From NCBI GenBank assembly GCA_026705765.1, contig JAPPAB010000082.1:1-33396 (forward strand): DNA of 33,396 nt, written 5' to 3'. Position numbers and translations under genes: made by a program. This DNA is from Gemmatimonadota bacterium. Lineage in GTDB: Bacteria; Latescibacterota; UBA2968. This document shows positions 24,829-31,752 of this stretch, piece after piece. A model generated the notes under the pieces. It ran no database searches and was not told the DNA's origin. It saw only the letters and a program-made list of their open reading frames with translations. Numbering within the stretch: the stretch's first letter is position 1; each line of letters starts with the position of its first letter.

Positions 24829-26265
24829 ATGAACTTAGACGAAATCCAAATCCAATCGGTGGTTGAGCAGGTCGTGCGTCGCCTTGTGGCTGAGCGCGAA
24901 GCTCCTGCGGTTATTACACCGCCTGCGCGCTATGAAAACAAGGGCGACGATGGCCTTTTTGACGATCTCGAAGAAGCTATTGCTGCGGCTTCAGAAGCCC
25001 AGCGTGCCCTTGAAGCAATGAGCCTGGCGCAACGCCGCGATCTGATTGCCGCAATTCGCCGAGAATCCATGGCGCATTCAAAGGGTATCGCGCAAAAAAC
25101 CGTTGAAGAAACCGGCATGGGTAAGGTGCCGCACAAAATTCGCAAACTCGAGGTTGTTGTACAACACACGCCTGGCGTTGAAGATTTGCAGCCCACGGCC
25201 TGGACGGGCGACAATGGTTTGACGGTTGTTGAAATGGCGCCCTTTGGCGTGATTGCGGCTGTCACGCCATCCACGCACCCGGTGCCCACGATGGTCAACA
25301 ATGCAATTAGCTTTATCGCTGCGGGCAATAGCGCGGTTTTTGCGCCCCATCCGAGCGCGAAAGATGTTTCGGCTCTGGGTCTTCAGATGCTCAATCGCGC
25401 CATTGTCGGCGCGGGCGGTCCACCAAATCTGCTCGTCGCTGTGCGCGAACCATCCATAGAAACGGCGCAGAGCCTTTTTGTGCATCCCGACATCGACCTC
25501 GTTCTCGTCACCGGTGGGGGCGGTGTTGTCAAAGCGGCCATGCAAGCACCCAAGCGCGTGATCGCAGCAGGACCTGGCAATCCTCCTGTGGTTGTAGATG
25601 AGACCGCCGATATCGAAAAGGCCGCCCTCGGCATTATTGAAGGCGGCGGTTTTGACAATAATATTTTGTGTATTGGCGAAAAGGAAGTTTTTGCAGTTCA
25701 ATCCGTGGCCGATGAACTAATGCGCTACCTGAAGGCAAATAATTGTGTGGAACTCGACCGGTCGCAAATTGATGCGTTGACCAAAATTGCATTTCCCCGC
25801 GACGACAAGGGCGATTGGATGCTCAATCGAGACCTCGTTGGTCGCAGCGCGCATGTGCTTGCTGCCCAAATTGGTCTCAATATTTCGCCCGATACAGAGC
25901 TTTTGATTGGCGAGGTTGAAAATGAGCACGATTTTGTTCAACACGAGCAGATGATGCCGTTTGTCCCCATTGTTCGCACACCCGATGTACACAGGGCAAT
26001 TGACTGGGCTATTCGGGCCGAACAGGGGTATCGCCACACGGCGGTCATGCATTCTAAGAATGTCGAGAATATGACGGTTATGGCTCGCCGGTGTAAGTGT
26101 ACGATTTTTGTGAAAAACGGCGCGTCATCTGCGGGATTGGGCGCAGGTGGCGAAGGCTATACGTCTTTCTCTATTGCCACACCCACCGGCGAAGGCTGCA
26201 CGTCTGCCCGCACATTTACCCGCCAGCGCCGCTGTGCCCTCATCGACTATTTTAGAATTGTATAA
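24829..26265 (+). CDS. pduP: CoA-acylating aldehyde dehydrogenase of the BMC (PduP-type)
   Basis: The enzyme converts an aldehyde, NAD and CoA to acyl-CoA, trapping a toxic aldehyde inside the shell. The 478-residue protein has the PduP/EutE layout: an N-terminal amphipathic helix (LDEIQIQSVVEQVVRRLVAE, an encapsulation peptide), a Pro/Ala linker, then the Rossmann-type domain with VIAAVTPSTHPVPT and VTGGGGVVKAAM. The catalytic-cysteine block GGGFDNNILCIGEKE (Cys281) and the C-terminal GYTSFSIATPTGEGCT follow. ATG at 24829 is preferred over the in-frame TTG at 24823; neither has a strong ribosome site. With the aldolase downstream the natural substrate is most likely L-lactaldehyde, giving lactyl-CoA for PduL. 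Propionaldehyde is the alternative if the diol is made elsewhere. Confidence 0.94.
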   Translation: MNLDEIQIQSVVEQVVRRLVAEREAPAVITPPARYENKGDDGLFDDLEEAIAAASEAQRALEAMSLAQRRDLIAAIRRESMAHSKGIAQKTVEETGMGKVPHKIRKLEVVVQHTPGVEDLQPTAWTGDNGLTVVEMAPFGVIAAVTPSTHPVPTMVNNAISFIAAGNSAVFAPHPSAKDVSALGLQMLNRAIVGAGGPPNLLVAVREPSIETAQSLFVHPDIDLVLVTGGGGVVKAAMQAPKRVIAAGPGNPPVVVDETADIEKAALGIIEGGGFDNNILCIGEKEVFAVQSVADELMRYLKANNCVELDRSQIDALTKIAFPRDDKGDWMLNRDLVGRSAHVLAAQIGLNISPDTELLIGEVENEHDFVQHEQMMPFVPIVRTPDVHRAIDWAIRAEQGYRHTAVMHSKNVENMTVMARRCKCTIFVKNGASSAGLGAGGEGYTSFSIATPTGEGCTSARTFTRQRRCALIDYFRIV

Positions 26266-26288
26266 GTCCCGTATCTCGCGAGGTAAAA

Positions 26289-26552
26289 ATGTTCCTCGGC
26301 CGCGTCATTGGCAAAATTTGGGCGACGCGCAAAGATGTTTCGCTCAAAGGTTTTAGACTGCTTGTCGTTGAACCGATTGATCACGAGCACAAAAAAGCTG
26401 GAGAGGCTTTTGTCGCTATTGATGTGGTCAATGCCAGCGATGGCGAGACCATCTACTGGGTCGGTTCACGAGAAGCTCCCAACGCCCTGCCCGATAAATA
26501 CGGCCCGGTTGACGCGGCAGTTGTCGGTATTGTAGATCAGGTTGATGTATGA
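26289..26552 (+). CDS. BMC-P pentameric vertex protein 2 (EutN/CcmL family)
   Basis: This 87-residue vertex protein has FLGRVIGKIWATRKDVSLKGF, RLLVVEPID, EAFVAIDVVNASDGETIYWVG and VDAAVVGIVDQVDV, the complete EutN/CcmL fold. A GAGG site lies just before the ATG, 23 bp after the dehydrogenase stop. Its GDGETI/YW loop differs from that of the first paralogue (24456). A second vertex gene so close to the dehydrogenase is common in fucose/rhamnose-type BMC loci. Confidence 0.93.
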   Translation: MFLGRVIGKIWATRKDVSLKGFRLLVVEPIDHEHKKAGEAFVAIDVVNASDGETIYWVGSREAPNALPDKYGPVDAAVVGIVDQVDV

Positions 26553-26568
26553 GGTAGCCTGCCCTCCG

Positions 26569-26592
26569 GTTCCCCACAGAAGAAGGGGGGAC
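26569..26592. repeat. Imperfect GC-rich hairpin between two BMC-P genes
   Basis: GTTCCCC (26569-26575) can pair with GGGGGAC (26586-26592) across a 10-nt loop, with one G-T wobble. It sits in the 65-bp gap between vertex proteins 2 and 3. It may stabilise or segment the mRNA, or be a dispersed intergenic element. A terminator is unlikely since no T run follows. Confidence 0.3.
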
Positions 26593-26617
26593 TAAATCTC
26601 TAATCCCAAATTCCATA

Positions 26618-26890
26618 ATGTTCCTGGCCCGCGTACTCGGTAGCGTCACATCGACTATTAAACACAGCGATTACAACAGCGCCAAACTCATGGTCGTGCA
26701 GCCCATTACGCCCGATGGCAAAGATGACGGCGCATCGGCTCTTGCAGTTGACGCCACAGGCGTTGGCCGAGGCGAAATTGTCCTCGTGATCCGACAGGGC
26801 GTCGCGGCAGGTCTCGTCCTCAATGTGGAATTGCCTGCGGTGCGTTCCGTTATTGTCGGCGTTGTGGATGATATTGATATGAAGGGGTGA
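26618..26890 (+). CDS. BMC-P pentameric vertex protein 3 (EutN/CcmL family)
   Basis: The third vertex paralogue has 90 residues: FLARVLGSVTSTIKHSDYNSA, KLMVVQPITPDGKDDG, SALAVDATGVGRGEIVLVI and VRSVIVGVVDDIDMKG. The strands and the GxGRGE turn match EutN/CcmL. It is the most diverged of the three, lacking the SGLAGF/SLKGF block. No clear ribosome site precedes the ATG, and the aldolase start follows 8 bp after its stop. Different vertex proteins may allow mixed pentamers or distinct shell-enzyme contacts. Confidence 0.92.
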   Translation: MFLARVLGSVTSTIKHSDYNSAKLMVVQPITPDGKDDGASALAVDATGVGRGEIVLVIRQGVAAGLVLNVELPAVRSVIVGVVDDIDMKG

Positions 26891-26898
26891 GACATAAA

Positions 26899-27705
26899 AT
26901 GAATCTCCATCAGGCCAAGCTCGATATTGTTGAAGCCGGGCGCCGCGTGTACGAACGCGGCTTTGTCGCTTCTAACGATGGCAATATTTCATGCCGAATT
27001 GAAGAAGACCGCATTCTCACTACGCCAACGGGGATGTCCAAGGGATTTCTCAAGGTCGAAGATCTCTGTATTACTGACATGGATGGCACGCTCGTGAGTG
27101 GGCAAAAGCGGCCTTCGTCGGAAATTGGGATGCACATTTTTCTCTATCGCGAGCGCCCCGATGTGCGCGCTGTAGTACACGCGCATCCGCCAACGGCTAC
27201 GGGTTTTGCGGTGGCTGGCGTTCCCCTTACTATGTGTGTTTTGCCCGAGGTGATTATCACTCTCGGCGCTATACCTATTGTGGAATACGGTACGCCGGGA
27301 GGACCAGAGATATCTGAACCGATCAGGCAATACGTCAAAGATTACGACGCCTATTTGCTCGAAAATCACGGTGCGACTACGATCGGTGCCGGTGTGATGA
27401 ATGCCTATTATAAGATGGAAACGCTGGAGCATTTTGCGAAAATACTTTTTGTGGCACAACAGCTCGGCGGTTATAACGAACTCAATGCGGAACAGGTGGA
27501 AAAACTGGTCGCTATTCGCAACCGCATGGGTCTTCGCGGTCCCGATCCAGCGTGCGATGTCCCCGATGTTCCTACTACGCAATCCTCCAATGGCGGCATT
27601 CCCACGATTCGCACATTGAGTGCCGGTGGTACAGCCTCTGCCCAAACTTCTCAGGACGATCTTATTGCGGAAATTACTCGCAGGGTTATGGAAGAGTTAA
27701 AATAG
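26899..27705 (+). CDS. BMC class II aldolase, L-fuculose-1-phosphate type, with C-terminal encapsulation peptide
   Basis: Class II aldolases split fuculose-1-phosphate or rhamnulose-1-phosphate to DHAP and L-lactaldehyde. The 268-residue protein follows FucA closely: SNDGNISCRI, TTPTGMSKGFL, RPSSEIGMH with the catalytic Glu75, VHAHPPTATGFA (zinc His94, His96) and LENHGATTIG (zinc His157). These four residues lie exactly two positions after their E. coli FucA counterparts. The catalytic core ends near residue 210. A Ser/Gly/Thr-rich linker and the amphipathic helix QDDLIAEITRRVMEELK follow, an encapsulation peptide that would draw the enzyme into the shell. ATG at 26899 is preferred to the in-frame GTG at 26887, which overlaps the preceding stop. 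This makes lactaldehyde inside the compartment, directly beside its dehydrogenase. Confidence 0.93.
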   Translation: MNLHQAKLDIVEAGRRVYERGFVASNDGNISCRIEEDRILTTPTGMSKGFLKVEDLCITDMDGTLVSGQKRPSSEIGMHIFLYRERPDVRAVVHAHPPTATGFAVAGVPLTMCVLPEVIITLGAIPIVEYGTPGGPEISEPIRQYVKDYDAYLLENHGATTIGAGVMNAYYKMETLEHFAKILFVAQQLGGYNELNAEQVEKLVAIRNRMGLRGPDPACDVPDVPTTQSSNGGIPTIRTLSAGGTASAQTSQDDLIAEITRRVMEELK

Positions 27706-27709
27706 GAAC

Positions 27710-27738
27710 TGTCCAATGTGACTTGGACGGATATTGAC
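27710..27738 (+). repeat. Direct repeat, left copy, bounding the accessory segment
   Basis: TGTCCAATGTGAC (27710-27722) and GGATATTGAC (27729-27738) recur, in the same order and orientation, at 29944-29970, with 6 rather than 4 bases between the blocks. This copy begins 5 bp after the aldolase stop. Inside it GTCCAA and TTGGAC (27711-27716, 27723-27728) also form a 6-bp inverted repeat missing from the other copy. Confidence 0.7.
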
Positions 27739-27769
27739 GCCTGCTCAATGAGTGGAAGCATCGTTATGC

Positions 27770-27958
27770 CTATTTTTTTGCTTTGCTGCGTATTTGGTCA
27801 AAGGCTACCATCTCCCGTTGCAGGCGCAACACGCGTTCTTCGGGTGTCAATCGCAATCGTTCAATGAGCAGTGTGAGATCTATGCCAAAATCGCGTGCTC
27901 GCGCGATGGCACTGTCTGGCGGAGGATTTCGCAAACGTTCTTCTGCTGGAGATTCCAA
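27770..27958 (-). CDS. Small uncharacterised protein with LTPEERVxxLQ motif, possible antitoxin-like
   Basis: The reading is 62 residues from a TTG with GAGGAG upstream. Its helical centre ARDFGIDLTLLIERLRLTPEERVLRLQREM resembles widespread small hypothetical proteins found next to nucleotidyltransferase-like or toxin genes. I cannot name a family or function. The frame is open for another 20 codons upstream without an ATG (EILSIPFIHIDEERALE), so the true start may be elsewhere or the gene may be 5'-damaged. It diverges from the 79-residue gene at 28070. The bases between the aldolase stop and this gene contain only the direct repeat. Confidence 0.42.
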   Translation of the reverse strand: MESPAEERLRNPPPDSAIARARDFGIDLTLLIERLRLTPEERVLRLQREMVAFDQIRSKAKK

Positions 27959-27990
27959 TGCTCGCTCCTCGTCGATATGGATGAACGGGA

Positions 27991-28017
27991 TGGACAGAAT
28001 TTCGCGTTGTGTATAAT
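27991..28017 (+). promoter_or_regulatory. Promoter candidate with perfect TATAAT for the 79-residue gene
   Basis: A consensus TATAAT (28012-28017) lies 15 bp after TGGACA (27991-27996, 5/6 match). The short spacer lowers confidence. The start would be near 28024, with AGGAGG at 28056-28061 in the leader. Confidence 0.42.
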
Positions 28018-28069
28018 ATATCTAAATTATGACTTTCTTGAAAATGGTAGATTTCAGGAGGACATTGAT

Positions 28070-28309
28070 ATGGCTACGGCAACAATCTCGATTCAGGTGG
28101 ATGAAGAAGTCGCAAAAGCTTATGCCGAGATGTCACCTCAAGAGCAATACCTTTTGCGCCTTTGCCTCCAGGACCTCACGCTCAGTCCTCGGCGATCTTT
28201 GAAAGCTGTGATGGATGAAATTGGACAACAGGCGCAGGCTCGTGGATTGACTCCGGAACATCTGGCGTCTTTATTGGAGGATGTGTGGCAAGGGAAAGGC
28301 ACATCCTGA
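28070..28309 (+). CDS. Small helical protein, possible antitoxin or adaptor, unknown function
   Basis: This 79-residue protein starts at an ATG with a perfect AGGAGG 8 nt upstream. It has a short strand (ATISIQVDEEVAKAYAEM), a helix (PQEQYLLRLCLQDLTLSP) and then RRSLKAVMDEIGQQAQARGLTPEHLASLLEDVW. Proteins of this pattern are common as unannotated first genes of toxin-antitoxin-like pairs, especially in cyanobacteria; that is from memory of the pattern, not a search. No PIN or RelE-type toxin follows: the next gene is a secreted hydrolase. The reading frame is open upstream to 27752 but lacks good start signals, so the short form is preferred. Confidence 0.66.
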   Translation: MATATISIQVDEEVAKAYAEMSPQEQYLLRLCLQDLTLSPRRSLKAVMDEIGQQAQARGLTPEHLASLLEDVWQGKGTS

Positions 28310-28332
28310 AGAGGGATCAAGCTAAGAATAAG

Positions 28333-28347
28333 ATGTACAATGTACAT
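28333..28347. promoter_or_regulatory. 15-bp perfect palindrome ATGTACA-A-TGTACAT, operator-like
   Basis: Two 7-bp arms around one central base lie 24 bp after the 79-residue gene and 36 bp before the hydrolase ATG. Size, symmetry and place fit a dimeric repressor site controlling the hydrolase. No cognate regulator is visible in the window. Confidence 0.45.
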
Positions 28348-28382
28348 TTCAAACACTATGGGAAATATTGAGAGGAGAATCC

Positions 28383-29906
28383 ATGTGTCAATGGATCACG
28401 CCTGTTGCTCTGATAGCTCTTACGCTTTCAATTACCTCGCTGTCCTTGGCGCAATCAAATGATACGTCGCCATTCACTCGTTCATCCGACTTTGATGGCG
28501 ATGGCATCGTCGGTTTTTCGGATTTTCTACTGTTTGTAGAATACTTTGGGTTAGATCACACCGACGAAACATATAAAGCCCGGTTTGATCTGAATGGCAA
28601 TGGCACAATTGAATTTTCAGACTTTTTGATTTTCGTCAGTGATTTTGGCAAAACTGTGCCTCTGCTGTCGGACATGATGAATTTTCCCCTGCGTGCCCTT
28701 CATGTTGGTGGGAACTGGGGAACCAACACAGAAGTTGTGGCAGAATGGGAAGCTACCGGGAGGGTAGGAACACTTATACCTCCAGACTATATTGAATGGC
28801 TGAAGAGCCTGCAGGTGAACTGGGTTGGGCTTTCCGTCGCTCTGCACTACGATGACAGCATGGATAGCACGGTTGAGCGCGTGTACTCATCAGATGTACG
28901 CATTCCTACTTTTTCAGATGAAGCTCTGAGGCAATTGATCCGAGAATTTAGAAGTCATGGAATGAATGTGTATCTGACCCTGGCATTTGAAGCCTTTGAG
29001 GCTGAAGAGGCCGCACGTCCTGTGTACAGGTGGCAAATGGGCAATCCTTATGCTCCGCGATGGTGGCCAGATTATTTGATTTTGCCTGAAAATTGGCCCT
29101 GGAGCATTGACCATCCAGACCATGAGCGATTTGTCGCAGAGTTTTGGGAGACCTATACACAGCAGGCCGTTCACTTTGCCCGCATCGCACAAGAGGAAGG
29201 TGTGCAGATGTATTCTCTCGGCACAGAAACAGACTATCTATTTCGCACACGATCCGGAAATCGTTGGCCTAACCATTTTGGGAAAGAACTCAAATCAATG
29301 GTAGAGCGTGTCCGTAGTGTATATGACGGCCTGCTAACTTACGATATGCACATAGACGTATTTCGTTGGCCTCACGACTTCGGACCGGGATCAGATCATT
29401 TGTGGGAAGATCTGGATTTGGATATTATCGGATTCAGTGCGTGGTTTCCACTGACGGACTTGCGTCCGTCAACGGTACTAAGTGTCGAAACTTTCCAAGC
29501 GAGTTATAGTCAGATATTCCAAAACCTGCTTGTGCCTCTTACGAACAGAAATCCTGGACGTCCTATTTTGTTTACCGAATATGGTGTTATAGATGTGGTT
29601 GAATCATCTCAAAGCCCAGGTGACTCATCAATCGCAGAAGGTCGGCGATTCGTATTTACAGACTTGAACGGCAACGGGCTGGATGACGGGAGAGAAACCC
29701 AGGCCAACATCTACCAGGCGTTAATCAATACTATGGCTCAGTATCCTGAAATAGTAAATGGTGTCTTCTATTGGAATAATTGGATGGCCAGTGATGAACA
29801 TTGGGCGGAATACTGGGCAGGTCGGCGCAATTACGATATCCGAGGCAAGTTGGCTGAGGAGGTTGTGCGGGCGGCTTATGAGTCATACAGGCAAGCGAAT
29901 CCCTAA
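28383..29906 (+). CDS. Secreted clan GH-A glycoside hydrolase (GH113-like) with N-terminal dockerin-like repeats
   Basis: The 507-residue precursor has a signal peptide (MCQWITPVALIALTLSITSLSLA). Two dockerin type-I-like EF-hand repeats follow (about residues 33-95): DFDGDGIVGFSDFLLFVEYFG and DLNGNGTIEFSDFLIFVSDFG. The rest is a TIM-barrel hydrolase: LQVNWVGLSVALHYD near the first strand, YSLGTETDYLF with the probable acid/base Glu282, and RPILFTEYGV with the probable nucleophile Glu399. This arrangement fits GH113-like beta-mannanase relatives, but the substrate is unproven. A further Ca-loop, DLNGNGLDDG, lies near 425. ATG at 28383 has AGGAG 5 nt upstream; an in-frame TTG at 28368 has none. 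It lies inside the repeat-bounded accessory segment and is not cotranscribed with obvious partners. Confidence 0.82.
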   Translation: MCQWITPVALIALTLSITSLSLAQSNDTSPFTRSSDFDGDGIVGFSDFLLFVEYFGLDHTDETYKARFDLNGNGTIEFSDFLIFVSDFGKTVPLLSDMMNFPLRALHVGGNWGTNTEVVAEWEATGRVGTLIPPDYIEWLKSLQVNWVGLSVALHYDDSMDSTVERVYSSDVRIPTFSDEALRQLIREFRSHGMNVYLTLAFEAFEAEEAARPVYRWQMGNPYAPRWWPDYLILPENWPWSIDHPDHERFVAEFWETYTQQAVHFARIAQEEGVQMYSLGTETDYLFRTRSGNRWPNHFGKELKSMVERVRSVYDGLLTYDMHIDVFRWPHDFGPGSDHLWEDLDLDIIGFSAWFPLTDLRPSTVLSVETFQASYSQIFQNLLVPLTNRNPGRPILFTEYGVIDVVESSQSPGDSSIAEGRRFVFTDLNGNGLDDGRETQANIYQALINTMAQYPEIVNGVFYWNNWMASDEHWAEYWAGRRNYDIRGKLAEEVVRAAYESYRQANP

Positions 29907-29943
29907 CCTGCTGCCGAGACCTTTGCTGCCACCAGCGCAAAGT

Positions 29944-29970
29944 TGTCCAATGTGACCAGGGGATATTGAC
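29944..29970 (+). repeat. Direct repeat, right copy, bounding the accessory segment
   Basis: TGTCCAATGTGAC (29944-29956), four bases, then GGATATTGAC (29961-29970) repeat the copy at 27710. It starts 38 bp after the hydrolase stop and ends 7 bp before an ATG that leads toward hicA. It marks one end of the 2.2-kb unit. Confidence 0.7.
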
Positions 29971-30041
29971 ACTATTATGGATGGCAAGCCGATAGTGAGA
30001 TTACCCAAAAATAAAAAATAACGCCTAGAAAAATCAGAGAA

Positions 30042-30224
30042 TTGATTCAGGACTTGAGGAAAGCGGGATTTTACGAGATTTCTGGTGGAGGTAAAGGATC
30101 GCATAGAAAATTTGCACACGACAAATATCGGGGCGTTGTCACCCTCAGCGGAAATCTTGGAAATGACGCAAAACCATATCAGGAAAAACAAGTTCAAGGC
30201 GCGATTCAGGAAGCTAAAAAATGA
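30042..30224 (+). CDS. hicA: HicA-family mRNA interferase toxin (start unclear, possibly frameshifted)
   Basis: HicA cleaves mRNA and is held inactive by HicB. The visible 60 residues hold the double-stranded-RNA-binding-like core: DLRKAGFYEISGGGKGSHRKF, with the conserved GSHRK histidine, then GVVTLSGNLGNDAKPYQEKQV. The TTG at 30042 has no good ribosome site, and the frame is open back to 30015, giving KITPRKIRELIQ ahead of it, typical of HicA N-termini. A 14-codon reading from ATG 29977 (MDGKPIVRLPKNKK) ends at a stop exactly where a run of six A residues occurs. One extra A would join it to the hicA frame. The gene may therefore be frameshifted, or the assembly may have lost a base. The stop overlaps hicB by 4 bp. 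Confidence 0.75.
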   Translation: MIQDLRKAGFYEISGGGKGSHRKFAHDKYRGVVTLSGNLGNDAKPYQEKQVQGAIQEAKK

Positions 30225-30448
30225 AAGCTATTGATCGCTACCACAAATGGGTAGAATGGAGTGAGGAAGACGGCGTATATATCGGCAAATGCCCGGACTT
30301 GATCACGGGGATTCACAGCGATGATCCGCTGCAAGTTTACGAAGAATTGTGTGAAGTAGTTGCTGATGTTATTCGCCATTTTGAATCTCAAGGTTGCCCG
30401 CTTCCAGAACCCCGAGTAAGACCTGTGGAGACCGTAATTCATGTCTAA
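30221..30448 (+). CDS. hicB: HicB-family antitoxin
   Basis: HicB neutralises HicA. The 75-residue product has the partial RNase H-like fold of the family: YHKWVEWSEEDGVYIGKCPDLITGIHSDD, with the strand after WSEEDG typical, then PLQVYEELCEVVADVIRHF. It lacks the C-terminal helix-turn-helix or ribbon-helix-helix DNA-binding domain found in longer HicB proteins, so transcriptional autoregulation is not assured. ATG overlaps the hicA stop (ATGA). Its last 8 bp overlap the first codons of the sulfatase gene, an unusual link between a toxin-antitoxin pair and a metabolic gene. Confidence 0.85.
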   Translation: MKAIDRYHKWVEWSEEDGVYIGKCPDLITGIHSDDPLQVYEELCEVVADVIRHFESQGCPLPEPRVRPVETVIHV

Positions 30449-31739
30449 AAATTCTCTGCCCAATATTATCTACATCCTCTCAGACGATCTCGGCTACGGC
30501 GACCTGGGTTGTTTTGGGCAGGAGTTTATTTATACGCCGAATATTGACCGCATCGCAGCGGAGGGCATTCGGTTTACGGATCACTATGCCGGGTCTTCGG
30601 TGTGTGCGCCTTCGCGGTGTGTGCTTATGACGGGTCTGCATACGGGGCATTGTTATGTGCGGGACAATCGCGCTTTGTCCATTGAGGGCAATGTGCCCAT
30701 TCCCGGGGAGACACAGACGGTTGCCAAATTGCTCAAAAAGGGCGGTTATGCCACTGCTTGTATTGGCAAATGGGGATTGGGATATCCGGGATCGGAAGGC
30801 GATCCCAACAATCAGGGGTTTGATCACTTTTTTGGGTACAATTGCCAGCGCGAAGCCCACACGTATTATCCTCAGCACCTCTGGCGCAACGATCAGAAAA
30901 TTATGCTCTACGGCAAATCGTATTCACACGATCTGCTCACGGCTGAGGCTTTGCAATTTGTGCGCGATCAGAAATCCAATCCCTTTTTCCTCTATTTGGC
31001 CTATACGATTCCACACACCAGATTCGAAATTCCATCTCTCGATATTTACAAAGACAAACCCTGGACGGAAAATCAGAAAACGCAGGCGGCTATGATTACG
31101 CGTATGGACCGCGATATTGGCACGCTTTTGGATATGCTCGACGCGCTCGGAATTGCGGAGAATACGCTTGTTATCTTCACGAGCGACAACGGTCCCCACG
31201 GCAGTGGCAATACGCTTGGACATTTCAACGCGGCTGGTGCCCTTCGCGCAAAAAAGGGAAGTCTCTACGAAGGTGGTATCCGCGTGCCCTTTGTCGCCCG
31301 GTGGCCTGGAACGATTCAACCCGGTACTGCGAGCGCACATTATTCGGGTTTTCAGGATATGTTGCCCACGTTCTGCGAATTGGCTGATACGTCTGTCCCG
31401 GAACCGGTTGATGGCATTTCTATGGTGCCCGCACTCCTGGGTAGCGATACCCAACAAGCGCACGAATTCCTCTACTGGGAACGACGCGGGGTCAGTGCTG
31501 TTCGTCTGGGTGATTGGAAGGCGTATTTACCCGAGGGTCATACCAATCCCAAAGGTGTTGTTGAACTCTACGATTTGGCAGCGGATATCGGCGAACAAAA
31601 TGATCTCGCAACTGAATATCCAGATATTGTTTCGAAAATTCGAACCATCGTTCGGGAATCGCACCGAGATACGCCCTGGGAAACCTGGGAATACGACGGA
31701 CCAATTCCCAATGAATATGGGACAGTAGTTCATAGATGA
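30441..31739 (+). CDS. Type I (formylglycine-dependent, S1-like) sulfatase
   Basis: This 432-residue arylsulfatase-family enzyme removes sulfate from carbohydrate esters. It has the metal-binding YILSDDLGYGDLG near the N-terminus, the Cys-type formylglycine motif VCAPSRCVLMTG (Cys55), CIGKWGLGY, IPHTRFEI, TSDNGPHG and LRAKKGSLYEGGIRVPF. No signal peptide is present, so it is probably cytoplasmic and would act on imported sulfated oligosaccharides. It would need a sulfatase-maturing enzyme, not visible here. It starts within the last 8 bp of hicB, with GGAGA upstream in the hicB gene. Its place just beyond a fucose-type BMC suggests sulfated fucan degradation, as inference only. Confidence 0.92.
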   Translation: MSKNSLPNIIYILSDDLGYGDLGCFGQEFIYTPNIDRIAAEGIRFTDHYAGSSVCAPSRCVLMTGLHTGHCYVRDNRALSIEGNVPIPGETQTVAKLLKKGGYATACIGKWGLGYPGSEGDPNNQGFDHFFGYNCQREAHTYYPQHLWRNDQKIMLYGKSYSHDLLTAEALQFVRDQKSNPFFLYLAYTIPHTRFEIPSLDIYKDKPWTENQKTQAAMITRMDRDIGTLLDMLDALGIAENTLVIFTSDNGPHGSGNTLGHFNAAGALRAKKGSLYEGGIRVPFVARWPGTIQPGTASAHYSGFQDMLPTFCELADTSVPEPVDGISMVPALLGSDTQQAHEFLYWERRGVSAVRLGDWKAYLPEGHTNPKGVVELYDLAADIGEQNDLATEYPDIVSKIRTIVRESHRDTPWETWEYDGPIPNEYGTVVHR

Positions 31740-31752
31740 GTGGGATCGGAAA

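Noticed and set aside
27752-28069. Upstream extension of the 79-residue gene to 27752
   Set aside because: The extra 106 residues are Cys/Phe-rich without motifs, overlap the minus-strand small gene and lack start signals, while ATG 28070 has a perfect AGGAGG.
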